Shown: positions 57,224 to 64,000 of the stretch, in pieces | Numbering within the stretch: position 1 is the stretch's first letter | Layout of the letters: the number at the start of each line of letters is the position of its first letter | Source: Oscillospiraceae bacterium | GTDB lineage: Bacteria > Bacillota > Clostridia > Oscillospirales > Oscillospiraceae | Direction: 5' to 3' | Length of the DNA: 64,000 bases | Assembly: GCA_910575265.1 (NCBI GenBank) | Contig: CAJTEA010000001.1 | Coordinates: 62,001 to 126,000, forward strand | Position numbers and translations under genes: made by a program | The notes under the pieces: model-generated | What the model was told of the DNA's origin: nothing | Databases searched by the model: none | Seen by the model: only the letters and a program-made list of their open reading frames with translations

Positions 57224-58501
57224 ATGAAGCAAGGAAAACCTGTCATTACATTTGCCATTCTGGTGTTCGCGGCCGCTGTGGCCATCTATTTCGGCTACTA
57301 TGTGGCCACCTCTTTCCACGAGCCCTACCAGTACACCCAGGTTTACGCCTACACCGCCTATGACAGCGCCCTGGCGGAGGGGCTTGTGGTGCGGCGGGCC
57401 CGGGTCCTCCCCGGTCAGAGCGGAATTCTGGAGATTACCCGGGCGGAGGGGGAGAAGGTGGGCGCGGGCCAGCAGATCGCCCTGGTCTACCGGGACAGCC
57501 AGGCCCAGGCCAATCAGGCCCAGATCGAGGAACTGCAGATGGAGATCGAGCTGCTGGAAAACGCCATCCAGGGGGACAGCGTGGAATCCGCCGCCCGTCT
57601 GGACGAGGACGTTTTGGAGGCGGTGGTGGCCCTGCGCGCCTCCTATGCCCAGGGGGACTACACCCAGCTGCGGGACCAGGTGATGAGCGTGAAGAGCGGC
57701 GTCCTGAAGCGGGGGTATACCTACGGCGAGGGGCTCACCTCCGCCGACCTGACCGCCCGCCTCCAGCAGCTCCGGAGCCAGCTGGCCATCCTGACCCGGC
57801 AGTCCAGCCAGGCGGTCACCCGAGTCACCGCCCCTGAGCCGGGGGTGTTTTCCGGTCTGGTGGACGGCTATGAGACTCAGCTGACGCCGGAGAGCCTGGA
57901 TCAGCTTACGCCCTCCACCCTCCAGAGCCTGATTGACAACCCCGCCGGGGTGGACAGCGAGTCCGTGGGCAAGCTTATCACCTCTAACACCTGGTATTTC
58001 GCCGCGAATCTGCCCAGGGCGGCGGCGGACCGCCTGGAAGAGGGGGACAGCGCCGCCCTGCGCTTCTCCGGCGAGTTGAACCGGGATGTGGAAATGACGG
58101 TGGATCGGATTGGGGCAACCGAGGGGGAGGTCACCCTGGTGGTTTTCTCGTGCGGCCGGTATCTCACCCTGACTACCCTGCTGCGCCACCAGACGGCCGA
58201 GCTCATTTTTGAGAGCTGGAACGGCCTGCGCGTTCCCAAAGAGGCCCTGCGCCTGGAGGAGGTCCCCGCCGAGACCCCGGGAGAGGGCTCTGCCTCCTCC
58301 CAGGCAGAACCGGTCCGGCGGCTGGGGGTATACGCCCTGGTCAACGGACGCAGCGAGTTCCGGGAGGTAAGCGTCATCCATGAGGGAAGCGATTACTATG
58401 TGGTCCGTTCGGTGGGAACCGGACGGAAGGTCCTGCGCGGCGGGGATACTGTGATTATCGAAGGGGTCGGCCTGCAGGACGGAATGCTGATCAAAAGTTA
58501 A
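57224..58501 (+). CDS. HlyD-like membrane-anchored protein in division cluster
   Basis: 425 aa. One N-terminal TM (about 8-26), a barrel-sandwich half (EGLVVRRARVLPGQSGILEI), a helical hairpin with a coiled coil (about 100-200), and a C-terminal lipoyl/beta-barrel part. This is the layout of HlyD/membrane-fusion proteins, but no ABC or MFS partner is adjacent. Its place directly before yggS-sepF-divIVA recurs in Clostridia as far as I know, suggesting an envelope or division role rather than export. 27 nt after hfq. Confidence 0.78.
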   Translation: MKQGKPVITFAILVFAAAVAIYFGYYVATSFHEPYQYTQVYAYTAYDSALAEGLVVRRARVLPGQSGILEITRAEGEKVGAGQQIALVYRDSQAQANQAQIEELQMEIELLENAIQGDSVESAARLDEDVLEAVVALRASYAQGDYTQLRDQVMSVKSGVLKRGYTYGEGLTSADLTARLQQLRSQLAILTRQSSQAVTRVTAPEPGVFSGLVDGYETQLTPESLDQLTPSTLQSLIDNPAGVDSESVGKLITSNTWYFAANLPRAAADRLEEGDSAALRFSGELNRDVEMTVDRIGATEGEVTLVVFSCGRYLTLTTLLRHQTAELIFESWNGLRVPKEALRLEEVPAETPGEGSASSQAEPVRRLGVYALVNGRSEFREVSVIHEGSDYYVVRSVGTGRKVLRGGDTVIIEGVGLQDGMLIKS

Positions 58502-58524
58502 GGATAAAGAGAGAAGGAATCGTT

Positions 58525-59226
58525 ATGGACCTGTCCCAAAACGTGAAAGCGGTGCGGGAGAAGATCGCCGCCGCCGCCCGGGCCGCCGGGCGAAACCCGG
58601 AGGAGATCTCCCTGTGCGCCGCCACGAAAGTACAGTCGGATGACGCCATCCGCGCCGCCATCGCCGCCGGCATCCGCGTCTGCGGAGAGAACCGGGTGCA
58701 GGAGCTTACCGCTCATCTGGAGGCCAACGCCTATGTGGGCGCTCAGGTTCATTTTATCGGCCACCTCCAGACCAACAAGGTGAAGCAGGTGGTGGGCCGA
58801 GTGGACCTGATCCACTCGGTGGACTCCCCCAAACTCCTCCAGGCCATCCACAGCCAGGCGGACAGGCTGGGCATTGTTCAGGATATTCTCCTGGAGGTCA
58901 ATGTGGCCCGGGAGGAGAGTAAGGGCGGCTGCCTGCCGGAGGATCTGCCCGCCCTGGCGGAGCTGGCCCGGAACCGCTCCGGCGTCCGGCTGCGGGGATT
59001 GATGGCAATCCCGCCAATTTCAACGGTTTCTGGTTCCAACCGAAAATATTTTTCGGAAACGCGCCAATTTCTTGTTGACATAATTGGGAAAATGTCAGAT
59101 AATAAACCTTGTTTATCTATGGGCATGAGCGCTGATTTTGAGGACGCGATCCTGGAGGGCGCCACCCTCGTCCGCGTGGGCACCGCCCTGTTCGGCCCCC
59201 GGCCCTCCATGGGCGCCGCCCGCTGA
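58525..59226 (+). CDS. YggS-family PLP-binding protein
   Basis: 233 aa. Alanine-racemase-like barrel that binds PLP through Lys in SLCAATKVQSD (about 36). It has IGHLQTNKVKQVVGRVDLIH and the ending LSMGMSADFEDAILEGATLV, then RVGTALFGPR. YggS/PLPBP proteins buffer PLP and affect amino-acid and keto-acid balance. The gene often sits with sepF. Bases 59041-59120, coding for KYFSETRQFLVDIIGKMSDN and flanks, are only 31% GC and contain a consensus promoter. Confidence 0.93.
   Translation: MDLSQNVKAVREKIAAAARAAGRNPEEISLCAATKVQSDDAIRAAIAAGIRVCGENRVQELTAHLEANAYVGAQVHFIGHLQTNKVKQVVGRVDLIHSVDSPKLLQAIHSQADRLGIVQDILLEVNVAREESKGGCLPEDLPALAELARNRSGVRLRGLMAIPPISTVSGSNRKYFSETRQFLVDIIGKMSDNKPCLSMGMSADFEDAILEGATLVRVGTALFGPRPSMGAAR
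59075..59103 (+). promoter_or_regulatory. Internal promoter in yggS, upstream of sepF-divIVA
   Basis: TTGACA (59075-59080), 17-nt spacer, GATAAT (59098-59103), inside an AT-rich island of the coding sequence. TGACAT/ATGTCA flank the spacer as an inverted repeat (59076-59081 and 59092-59097), and CCGAAAATATTTTTCGG (59040-59056) lies just upstream. Confidence 0.65.
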
Positions 59227-59265
59227 CAGACCATTTACTTTCTGAGAAAAGAGGACTTACTGCTA

Positions 59266-59766
59266 ATGGGAATTTTCGACGAGTTCAAGCGCCTTGCCCA
59301 TCCCTATGAGGATGAGGAAGATGATGTGTATGACGACTTCGACGTCTCTCCCCGTCCGGTAGAGCGCCGCGATCAGCGCATGGACCGCGCCCCCCGGGAT
59401 ACCGGCTACAGCGGCGGCTACAACAGCTACAGCGCCCCCCCCTCTGAGGACGAGCGCCGGGGCAATAAGGTGGTCAACATCCGGGCCGCCACCCAGCTCC
59501 AGGTGGTACTGGTCAAGCCCGAGCGGTTTGAGGACGCCTCCTCCATCGCCGACCACCTGCGGGAGAAGCGTACTGTGGTCCTCAATCTGGAGTCCACCAA
59601 CGGCGAGATCGCCCGCCGCCTGCTGGACTTTTTGGCCGGCGTGTCCTACGCCAACGAGGGCAAGATCAAGAAGGTGGCCATCTCTACCTACATCATTACC
59701 CCTTATAATGTAGACATTCTGGGCGATCTGATTGACGAGCTGGAGAACAACGGGCTGTATTTTTAA
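59266..59766 (+). CDS. sepF: Cell division protein SepF
   Basis: 166 aa. N-terminal amphipathic membrane anchor (MGIFDEFKRLAHPYEDEEDD), an unstructured acidic and Tyr/Ser-rich linker (about 20-65), and the SepF core (VVNIRAATQLQVVLVKPERF, LREKRTVVLNLESTNGEIAR). Links FtsZ to the membrane in Gram-positives. Lies between yggS and divIVA. Confidence 0.95.
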   Translation: MGIFDEFKRLAHPYEDEEDDVYDDFDVSPRPVERRDQRMDRAPRDTGYSGGYNSYSAPPSEDERRGNKVVNIRAATQLQVVLVKPERFEDASSIADHLREKRTVVLNLESTNGEIARRLLDFLAGVSYANEGKIKKVAISTYIITPYNVDILGDLIDELENNGLYF

Positions 59767-59809
59767 GGCAGGATTAAGACTGTCCGTATAGAGAATTGAG
59801 GGAATCATT

Positions 59810-60592
59810 ATGCTCACACCCCAGGAAGTATCCGAGCACACCTTCCAAAAGGTGTCCTTTGGCGGCTATAATATGGCCCAGGTGGACGAGTTTCTGGACA
59901 TTCTCACCGGGGATTACTCCGCCCTGTTTAACGAGAACGCCGTGCTGAAAAGCAAGATGAAGGTTCTGGTGGACAAGGTGGAGGAGTACCGCACCACGGA
60001 GGAGGCCATGCGCAAGGCTCTGATGGCCGCGCAGCGGATGGCTGACGAGCTGGTGAAGGAGGCCGAACAGAAGAAGGCGGAAATGCTCGCCAAGACGGAG
60101 AAGGAGCTGCGGGAGCGCCAGTCCCTGATGGCCAAGGACTTCCAGGCGGAGGAGTACCGTCTGCGTCAGGCCCAGCGGACCACCGCCGCTTTCGTGGACA
60201 AGGTGCGCGCCCTTCACGCCCAGGAGGAGGAATATCTGAGCCGTCTTCAGGAGCTGTGTCCCCCTGACGCCGAAGCCGCGGCGGACCCCGTGGACAAGGC
60301 GGTGTCTGAGATCGACGATAACGTGCAGCGCCTTCTGGATCAGGCCATGCAGGCCGCCGCCCAGGGGCTGCGGGGCGAGGACGAGGAAGATGACATGGAT
60401 GACGAGGATGATTTGGCGGATACCGCCGAGTTCGGTCCGGTTCCCCCGGATGGGGAGGATGTCCCGTTAGACGATGAGGAGTATGAGGAATACGAGGAGG
60501 AGGAGGAGGGGGAAGCTCCCGCGGGCGCGCCCCGACCCCGCCAGATCGACTTTGGCCGGCTCCAGTTCGGCCAGGACTATCGGATTACCTGA
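59810..60592 (+). CDS. divIVA: DivIVA-family protein
   Basis: 260 aa. Start MLTPQEVSEHTFQKVSFGGY followed by NMAQVDEFLDIL is the DivIVA lipid-binding head, then a long coiled coil (about 45-170). The last 90 residues are an unusual, very acidic tail (DEEDDMDDEDDLADTAEFGP and EEYEEYEEEEEGEAPAGA), ending in RQIDFGRLQFGQDYRI. Marks poles and septa. The acidic tail is longer than in Bacillus DivIVA. Closed by a terminator. Confidence 0.93.
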   Translation: MLTPQEVSEHTFQKVSFGGYNMAQVDEFLDILTGDYSALFNENAVLKSKMKVLVDKVEEYRTTEEAMRKALMAAQRMADELVKEAEQKKAEMLAKTEKELRERQSLMAKDFQAEEYRLRQAQRTTAAFVDKVRALHAQEEEYLSRLQELCPPDAEAAADPVDKAVSEIDDNVQRLLDQAMQAAAQGLRGEDEEDDMDDEDDLADTAEFGPVPPDGEDVPLDDEEYEEYEEEEEGEAPAGAPRPRQIDFGRLQFGQDYRIT

Positions 60593-60616
60593 GCCCATAT
60601 AATAACAAAGGATGCC

Positions 60617-60658
60617 AATACCCCTACCCCTCACCGGGGCAGGGGCATTGTGTCGTTT
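60617..60658 (+). terminator. Terminator after divIVA
   Basis: CCCC (60627-60630) and CCCCT pair with GGGG and AGGGG (60636-60645) around TCACC, one mismatch, then CATTGTGTCGTTT. It separates the division group from mfd. Confidence 0.6.
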
Positions 60659-60689
60659 CCCCAAGGTGTCAAAAATGGAGGTGTTTTCC

Positions 60690-63600
60690 ATGAAGCTGCT
60701 TACCGCCGCCCTGAATCGACTGCCGGAATTTCAACAGCTCCTCGCCGCCCTGGAGGGGGGGCAATCCCCCGCGGCCCTGTCCGGGGCGGCCGCTATCCAC
60801 CGGGTCCACGCCGCCGCCGCCATCGGCCTGACCACCCGGCGGCCGGTGGTGGTGGTCTGTGCCGACGAGACGGAGGGGGAGCGTCTGGCCAGGGATTTAT
60901 CCGCCTTCGCCGGGGGGACGGAAGTCCCTGTGCTCCCGGCCCGGGACTTCACCTTCCACAACGCCGCCTCGGTCTCCCGCCAGTGGGAGCACCGGCGGCT
61001 GGCCCTGATGAAGGGATTGGCGGAGGGAACATTCTCCTTTTTGGTGGCGACGGTGGAGGGACTGCTTCAGCGCGCCCTCCCTCCAAAGGTGCTGGAGGAC
61101 AGCTGCCAGGAGCTGAAGCTGGGCTCTGTCCGCGATTTGAACCAACTGGCTGAGACGCTGTCCGCCGCCGGATACGTCCGCTGTGAGCAGGTGGAGGGGG
61201 TGGGGCAGTTTGCCCTCCGGGGCGGCATTTTGGACGTGTTCTCTCCCGGGATGAACCGGCCCGTCCGCGTTGAGTTTTTCGGGGACGAGGTGGACGCCAT
61301 GGGCGTTTTTGATCCCGCCACCCAGCGGCGGACGGAGAATGTCGAGACGGCGCCGCTCCTCCCCGCCGCCGAGGTCCTGCCCCAGCTGGCCCCCGGCGGG
61401 CTGGCGGGGCTGAGCGCGAAGCTGTCTCAATTGGCGGCCAAGGCGCTGCGAAACGGGAACAAAACCCTGGCTGAGACCCTGGAGCGTGATGGCGAGGCCA
61501 TCGCCCAGGGCCGGACCTTCCCGGCGATAGACCGGTATCTGGCCCTCATTTACCCGGAGCTGGCCAGCGCCGCCGACTATCTGCCCGCCGACGCCTGCGT
61601 CGTTTTCGACCAGTGCGTCCGGGTGGCGGATCGGGCGAAAAACTTCCAGTGGCAGCTGGAGGAGGACGTGAAAACCCTGCTGGAGCAGGGGGAGCTGGAC
61701 GGCTCCTGCGGCGAGCTGGCGCTCACCTTCCCCCGGCTCCTCTCCCGGCTGGAGGATTTCCCGGTGGTTTATCTGGACTCCTTCACCACCTCCAGTTATC
61801 CCGCGCCACCGAAAGCGCTGCTGTCTGTCACCGCCAAGCAGCTGCCCCCCTTCCTGGCCAGCCTGGAGACGGCGGTTCAGGACCTGGCCCACTACCAGAA
61901 CAGCGGGTTTGCCGCGCTGGTGCTGGTGTCCGGAGAACAGCGGGCCATCGACCTGCAGACCCTCCTCCGGGAGCAGAACATTAAGTCCTCGGTGGACTTC
62001 CAGCTCAAGGCCCTGCCCCAGCCGGGAGAGATCATCATTACCGTGGGCGGGCTGTCCGGCGGTTTTGAGTACCCGGAGCTAAAGCTGGCCGTCCTCACTG
62101 AGGGGGAGAAGGCCGCGGGGAAAAAGCCCCGGCGGCCCAAGGACGCCACCAACCGGCAGAAGCTGAAGTCTTACGCCGACCTCACCCCCGGGGACCTGGT
62201 GGTTCATGAGCACCACGGGGTGGGCCGCTATGTGGGGATAGTGAAAATGCCGGTGGACGGCATTGAGAAGGACTATGTGAAAATCGCCTACGCCGGCACC
62301 GATGTGCTCTATGTCCCCGCCACCCAGCTGGACCTGGTGTCCAAATACATCGGCGGCGGCGAGGGCGCCAACGAGGCCAAAAAGCTGAACCGCCTGGGGG
62401 GCCAGGAGTGGGAAAAAGCCAAGAAAAAGGCTAAAAAGGCGGCGCGGGACTTGGCCAAGGGGTTGATTCAGCTCTACGCCCAACGCCAGCGTCAGCCGGG
62501 CTACGCCTTCGCCCCTGATTCCCCCTGGCAGCGGGAGTTTGAGGAGCAGTTTGAATATACCGAGACCGACGACCAGCTGCGGTGCGTCGAGGAGATCAAG
62601 CGGGATATGGAGCGGCCCACCCCCATGGACCGGCTGCTGTGCGGCGACGTGGGCTACGGCAAGACGGAGGTGGCCTTCCGGGCTATGATGAAGTGCGTGC
62701 TGGACGGCAAGCAGGCGGCAATTTTAGTGCCCACCACAGTTCTGGCCCGGCAGCACTACCTCACCGCCCTGCGCCGGTTCCAGAAGTACCCCGTCAGCAT
62801 CGACGTGGTGTCCCGCTTCCGCACCCCCGCCCAGATGAAGGAGACCCTGCGCAAGGTGGAGGAGGGCCAGGTGGATATTCTCATCGGCACCCACCGGCTG
62901 TTCAACAAGGACGTGCGCTTTAAGGACCTGGGGCTGCTGGTGGTAGACGAGGAACAGCGGTTTGGGGTGCAGCACAAGGAGAAGCTGAAGGAGAACTTTC
63001 AACAGGTGGATGTGCTCACCCTGTCCGCCACCCCCATCCCCCGGACGCTGAATATGGCCCTCTCCGGCATCCGGGACATGTCCACCCTGGAGGAGCCCCC
63101 CGCCGACCGCCAGCCAGTGCAGACCTATGTGCTGGAACACGACTGGAACCTTCTGGCCGACGCCATGCGCCGGGAGCTGGAGCGGGGCGGGCAGGTGTTC
63201 TACCTCCACAACCGGGTGGAGACCATCGACCGGTGCGCCGCCCGCATCCAGACCCTCCTCGGGGAGGACGCCGCCATTGGTGTGGCCCACGGGCGGATGG
63301 CCCAGGAGGCCATTGACGACGTGATGGCCCGGATGACCGACGGGGAGCTGAACGTGCTGGTGTGCACCACCATCATCGAGACGGGCATCGACCTGCCCAA
63401 TGTGAACACCCTCATTATGGAGGACGCGGACAAGCTGGGTCTGGCCCAGCTCCACCAGATCCGGGGCCGGGTGGGACGGTCCAGCCGCCGGGCTTTCGCC
63501 TACCTCACCTACCGGAAAGGGAAGGTGCTCAGCGAGGTGGCCTCCAAGCGGCTGGAGGCCATCCGGGAGTTCGCCGAGTTCGGCTCCGGCTTCAAGATCG

Positions 63601-64000
63601 CCATGCGGGACCTGGAGATTCGCGGGGCGGGCAACGTGCTGGGGCCGGAGCAGAGCGGATTTCTCCTCTCCGTGGGCTACGACATGTACCTGAAGCTGCT
63701 GGAGGAGGCGGTTCTGCTGGAGCGGGGCCAGCCCCTGCCCACCCGTACCGAGTGCGCCGCCAATCTCAGCGTGTCCGCCTCTATCCCGGACAAGTACGTC
63801 CCCGCTCCAGAGCAGCGGATGGACCTGTACCGCCGCATCGCCGCCATCCGCGGCGAGGAGGAAGCTGACGAGCTGGTGGACGAGCTGATCGACCGCTACG
63901 GTGAGCCCCCCAGGCCGGTGAACAACCTGATTTCCGTGGCCCTCCTCCGGGCGACAGCGGCCCAGTGCCGCATTAACGACCTGGCCCAGAAGGGAGATAA
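60690..64000 (+). CDS. mfd: Transcription-repair coupling factor Mfd, C-terminus cut
   Basis: 1103 complete codons in the window; family length is about 1150-1180, so perhaps 60 residues of the C-terminal domain are missing. UvrB-like N-terminal module (to about 350), RNA-polymerase-interacting domain with [18 protein letters not shown] (from about 500), translocase Walker [12 protein letters not shown] (about 651) and DEEQ box (about 752), then [14 protein letters not shown] and [11 protein letters not shown], and the start of the TRCF C-domain. Removes stalled polymerase at lesions and recruits UvrA. ATG at 60690; the first residues [20 protein letters not shown] fit the family. Confidence 0.96.
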   Translation, partial: MKLLTAALNRLPEFQQLLAALEGGQSPAALSGAAAIHRVHAAAAIGLTTRRPVVVVCADETEGERLARDLSAFAGGTEVPVLPARDFTFHNAASVSRQWEHRRLALMKGLAEGTFSFLVATVEGLLQRALPPKVLEDSCQELKLGSVRDLNQLAETLSAAGYVRCEQVEGVGQFALRGGILDVFSPGMNRPVRVEFFGDEVDAMGVFDPATQRRTENVETAPLLPAAEVLPQLAPGGLAGLSAKLSQLAAKALRNGNKTLAETLERDGEAIAQGRTFPAIDRYLALIYPELASAADYLPADACVVFDQCVRVADRAKNFQWQLEEDVKTLLEQGELDGSCGELALTFPRLLSRLEDFPVVYLDSFTTSSYPAPPKALLSVTAKQLPPFLASLETAVQDLAHYQNSGFAALVLVSGEQRAIDLQTLLREQNIKSSVDFQLKALPQPGEIIITVGGLSGGFEYPELKLAVLTEGEKAAGKKPRRPKDATNRQKLKSYADLTPGDLVVHEHHGVGRYVGIVKMPVDGIEKDYVKIAYAGTDVLYVPATQLDLVSKYIGGGEGANEAKKLNRLGGQEWEKAKKKAKKAARDLAKGLIQLYAQRQRQPGYAFAPDSPWQREFEEQFEYTETDDQLRCVEEIKRDMERPTPMDRLLCGDVGYGKTEVAFRAMMKCVLDGKQAAILVPTTVLARQHYLTALRRFQKYPVSIDVVSRFRTPAQMKETLRKVEEGQVDILIGTHRLFNKDVRFKDLGLLVVDEEQRFGVQHKEKLKENFQQVDVLTLSATPIPRTLNMALSGIRDMSTLEEPPADRQPVQTYVLEHDWNLLADAMRRELERGGQVFYLHNRVETIDRCAARIQTLLGEDAAIGVAHGRMAQEAIDDVMARMTDGELNVLVCTTIIETGIDLPNVNTLIMEDADKLGLAQLHQIRGRVGRSSRRAFAYLTYRKGKVLSEVASKRLEAIREFAEFGSGFKIAMRDLEIRGAGNVLGPEQSGFLLSVGYDMYLKLLEEAVLLERGQPLPTRTECAANLSVSASIPDKYVPAPEQRMDLYRRIAAIRGEEEADELVDELIDRYGEPPRPVNNLISVALLRATAAQCRINDLAQKGD

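Noticed and set aside
1-64000. tRNA or rRNA genes, CRISPR arrays, prophage, complete insertion sequence or transposase
   Set aside because: None was seen on either strand; the only mobile-like sequence is the MITE-like element at 11929.

Overview
The window is chromosomal DNA from a GC-rich Gram-positive anaerobe of the Clostridia, most likely an Oscillospiraceae gut bacterium (Flavonifractor/Pseudoflavonifractor/Oscillibacter-like). The reasons are Firmicute-type machinery (Noc plus ParAB with perfect parS sites, SepF, DivIVA, ZapA, DnaD plus a DnaI-like loader, HemZ, an Ile-type T-box, an FMN riboswitch in front of an ECF S component), AGGAGG-type ribosome sites, lipoproteins with short Ser/Gly-rich linkers, and high GC content at third codon positions. 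I see no rRNA, tRNA, CRISPR array, prophage or complete insertion sequence. Most genes are housekeeping genes in compact operons; hisS at the left edge and mfd at the right edge are cut by the window.

Layout. 1-2.7 kb (minus): minD, a methylglyoxal-synthase-like gene that has lost its catalytic residues, and hisS. 2.7-9.6 kb (minus): an origin-proximal type block with rsmG, a membrane protein, mscL, a PilZ protein, serS, a coiled-coil membrane protein, parB, parA and noc, with two perfect parS sites. 9.9-15.7 kb (plus): xpt, then a BMP-type nucleoside ABC importer whose substrate-binding gene is separated from the ATPase gene by a terminator and a MITE-like element. 15.8-25.3 kb: a membrane-anchored XRE regulator, a PrsA-like foldase, a calcium-type P-ATPase, a GH13 glycosidase, a uridine-kinase-like protein, hemZ and a small XRE regulator. 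25.4-31.5 kb: a small protein, an MBL hydrolase, then the recJ-relA-dtd operon. 31.6-36.4 kb: lepB and ymdB-yhaO-yhaN. 36.6-40.8 kb: rpsO-pnp-ATP-grasp, plus a divergent pair of small genes around a putative ribbon-helix-helix operator.

41-51 kb (minus): an isoleucine T-box heads a run of genes that ends in ileS, but four uncharacterised genes lie between the T-box and ileS. Upstream of it is dnaD-dnaI-lspA-rluD-nanA. 51-52 kb: a riboflavin ECF S component under an FMN riboswitch. 52-64 kb (plus): zapA-U32 peptidase, a hypothetical gene, a frameshifted small gene, an XRE regulator, miaA-hfq, then a cell-division group (HlyD-like protein, yggS, sepF, divIVA), and mfd.

Most interesting signals: the Ile T-box/ileS operon with four inserted genes; the active-site-less MgsA homologue; a 31% GC island with a consensus promoter inside yggS, just upstream of sepF-divIVA; ParB/Noc specificity residues that exactly match the known RTAG/QKKR code; three helically phased repeats in front of a ribbon-helix-helix gene missed by length-limited gene calling; and a MITE-like element inside the nucleoside transporter operon.
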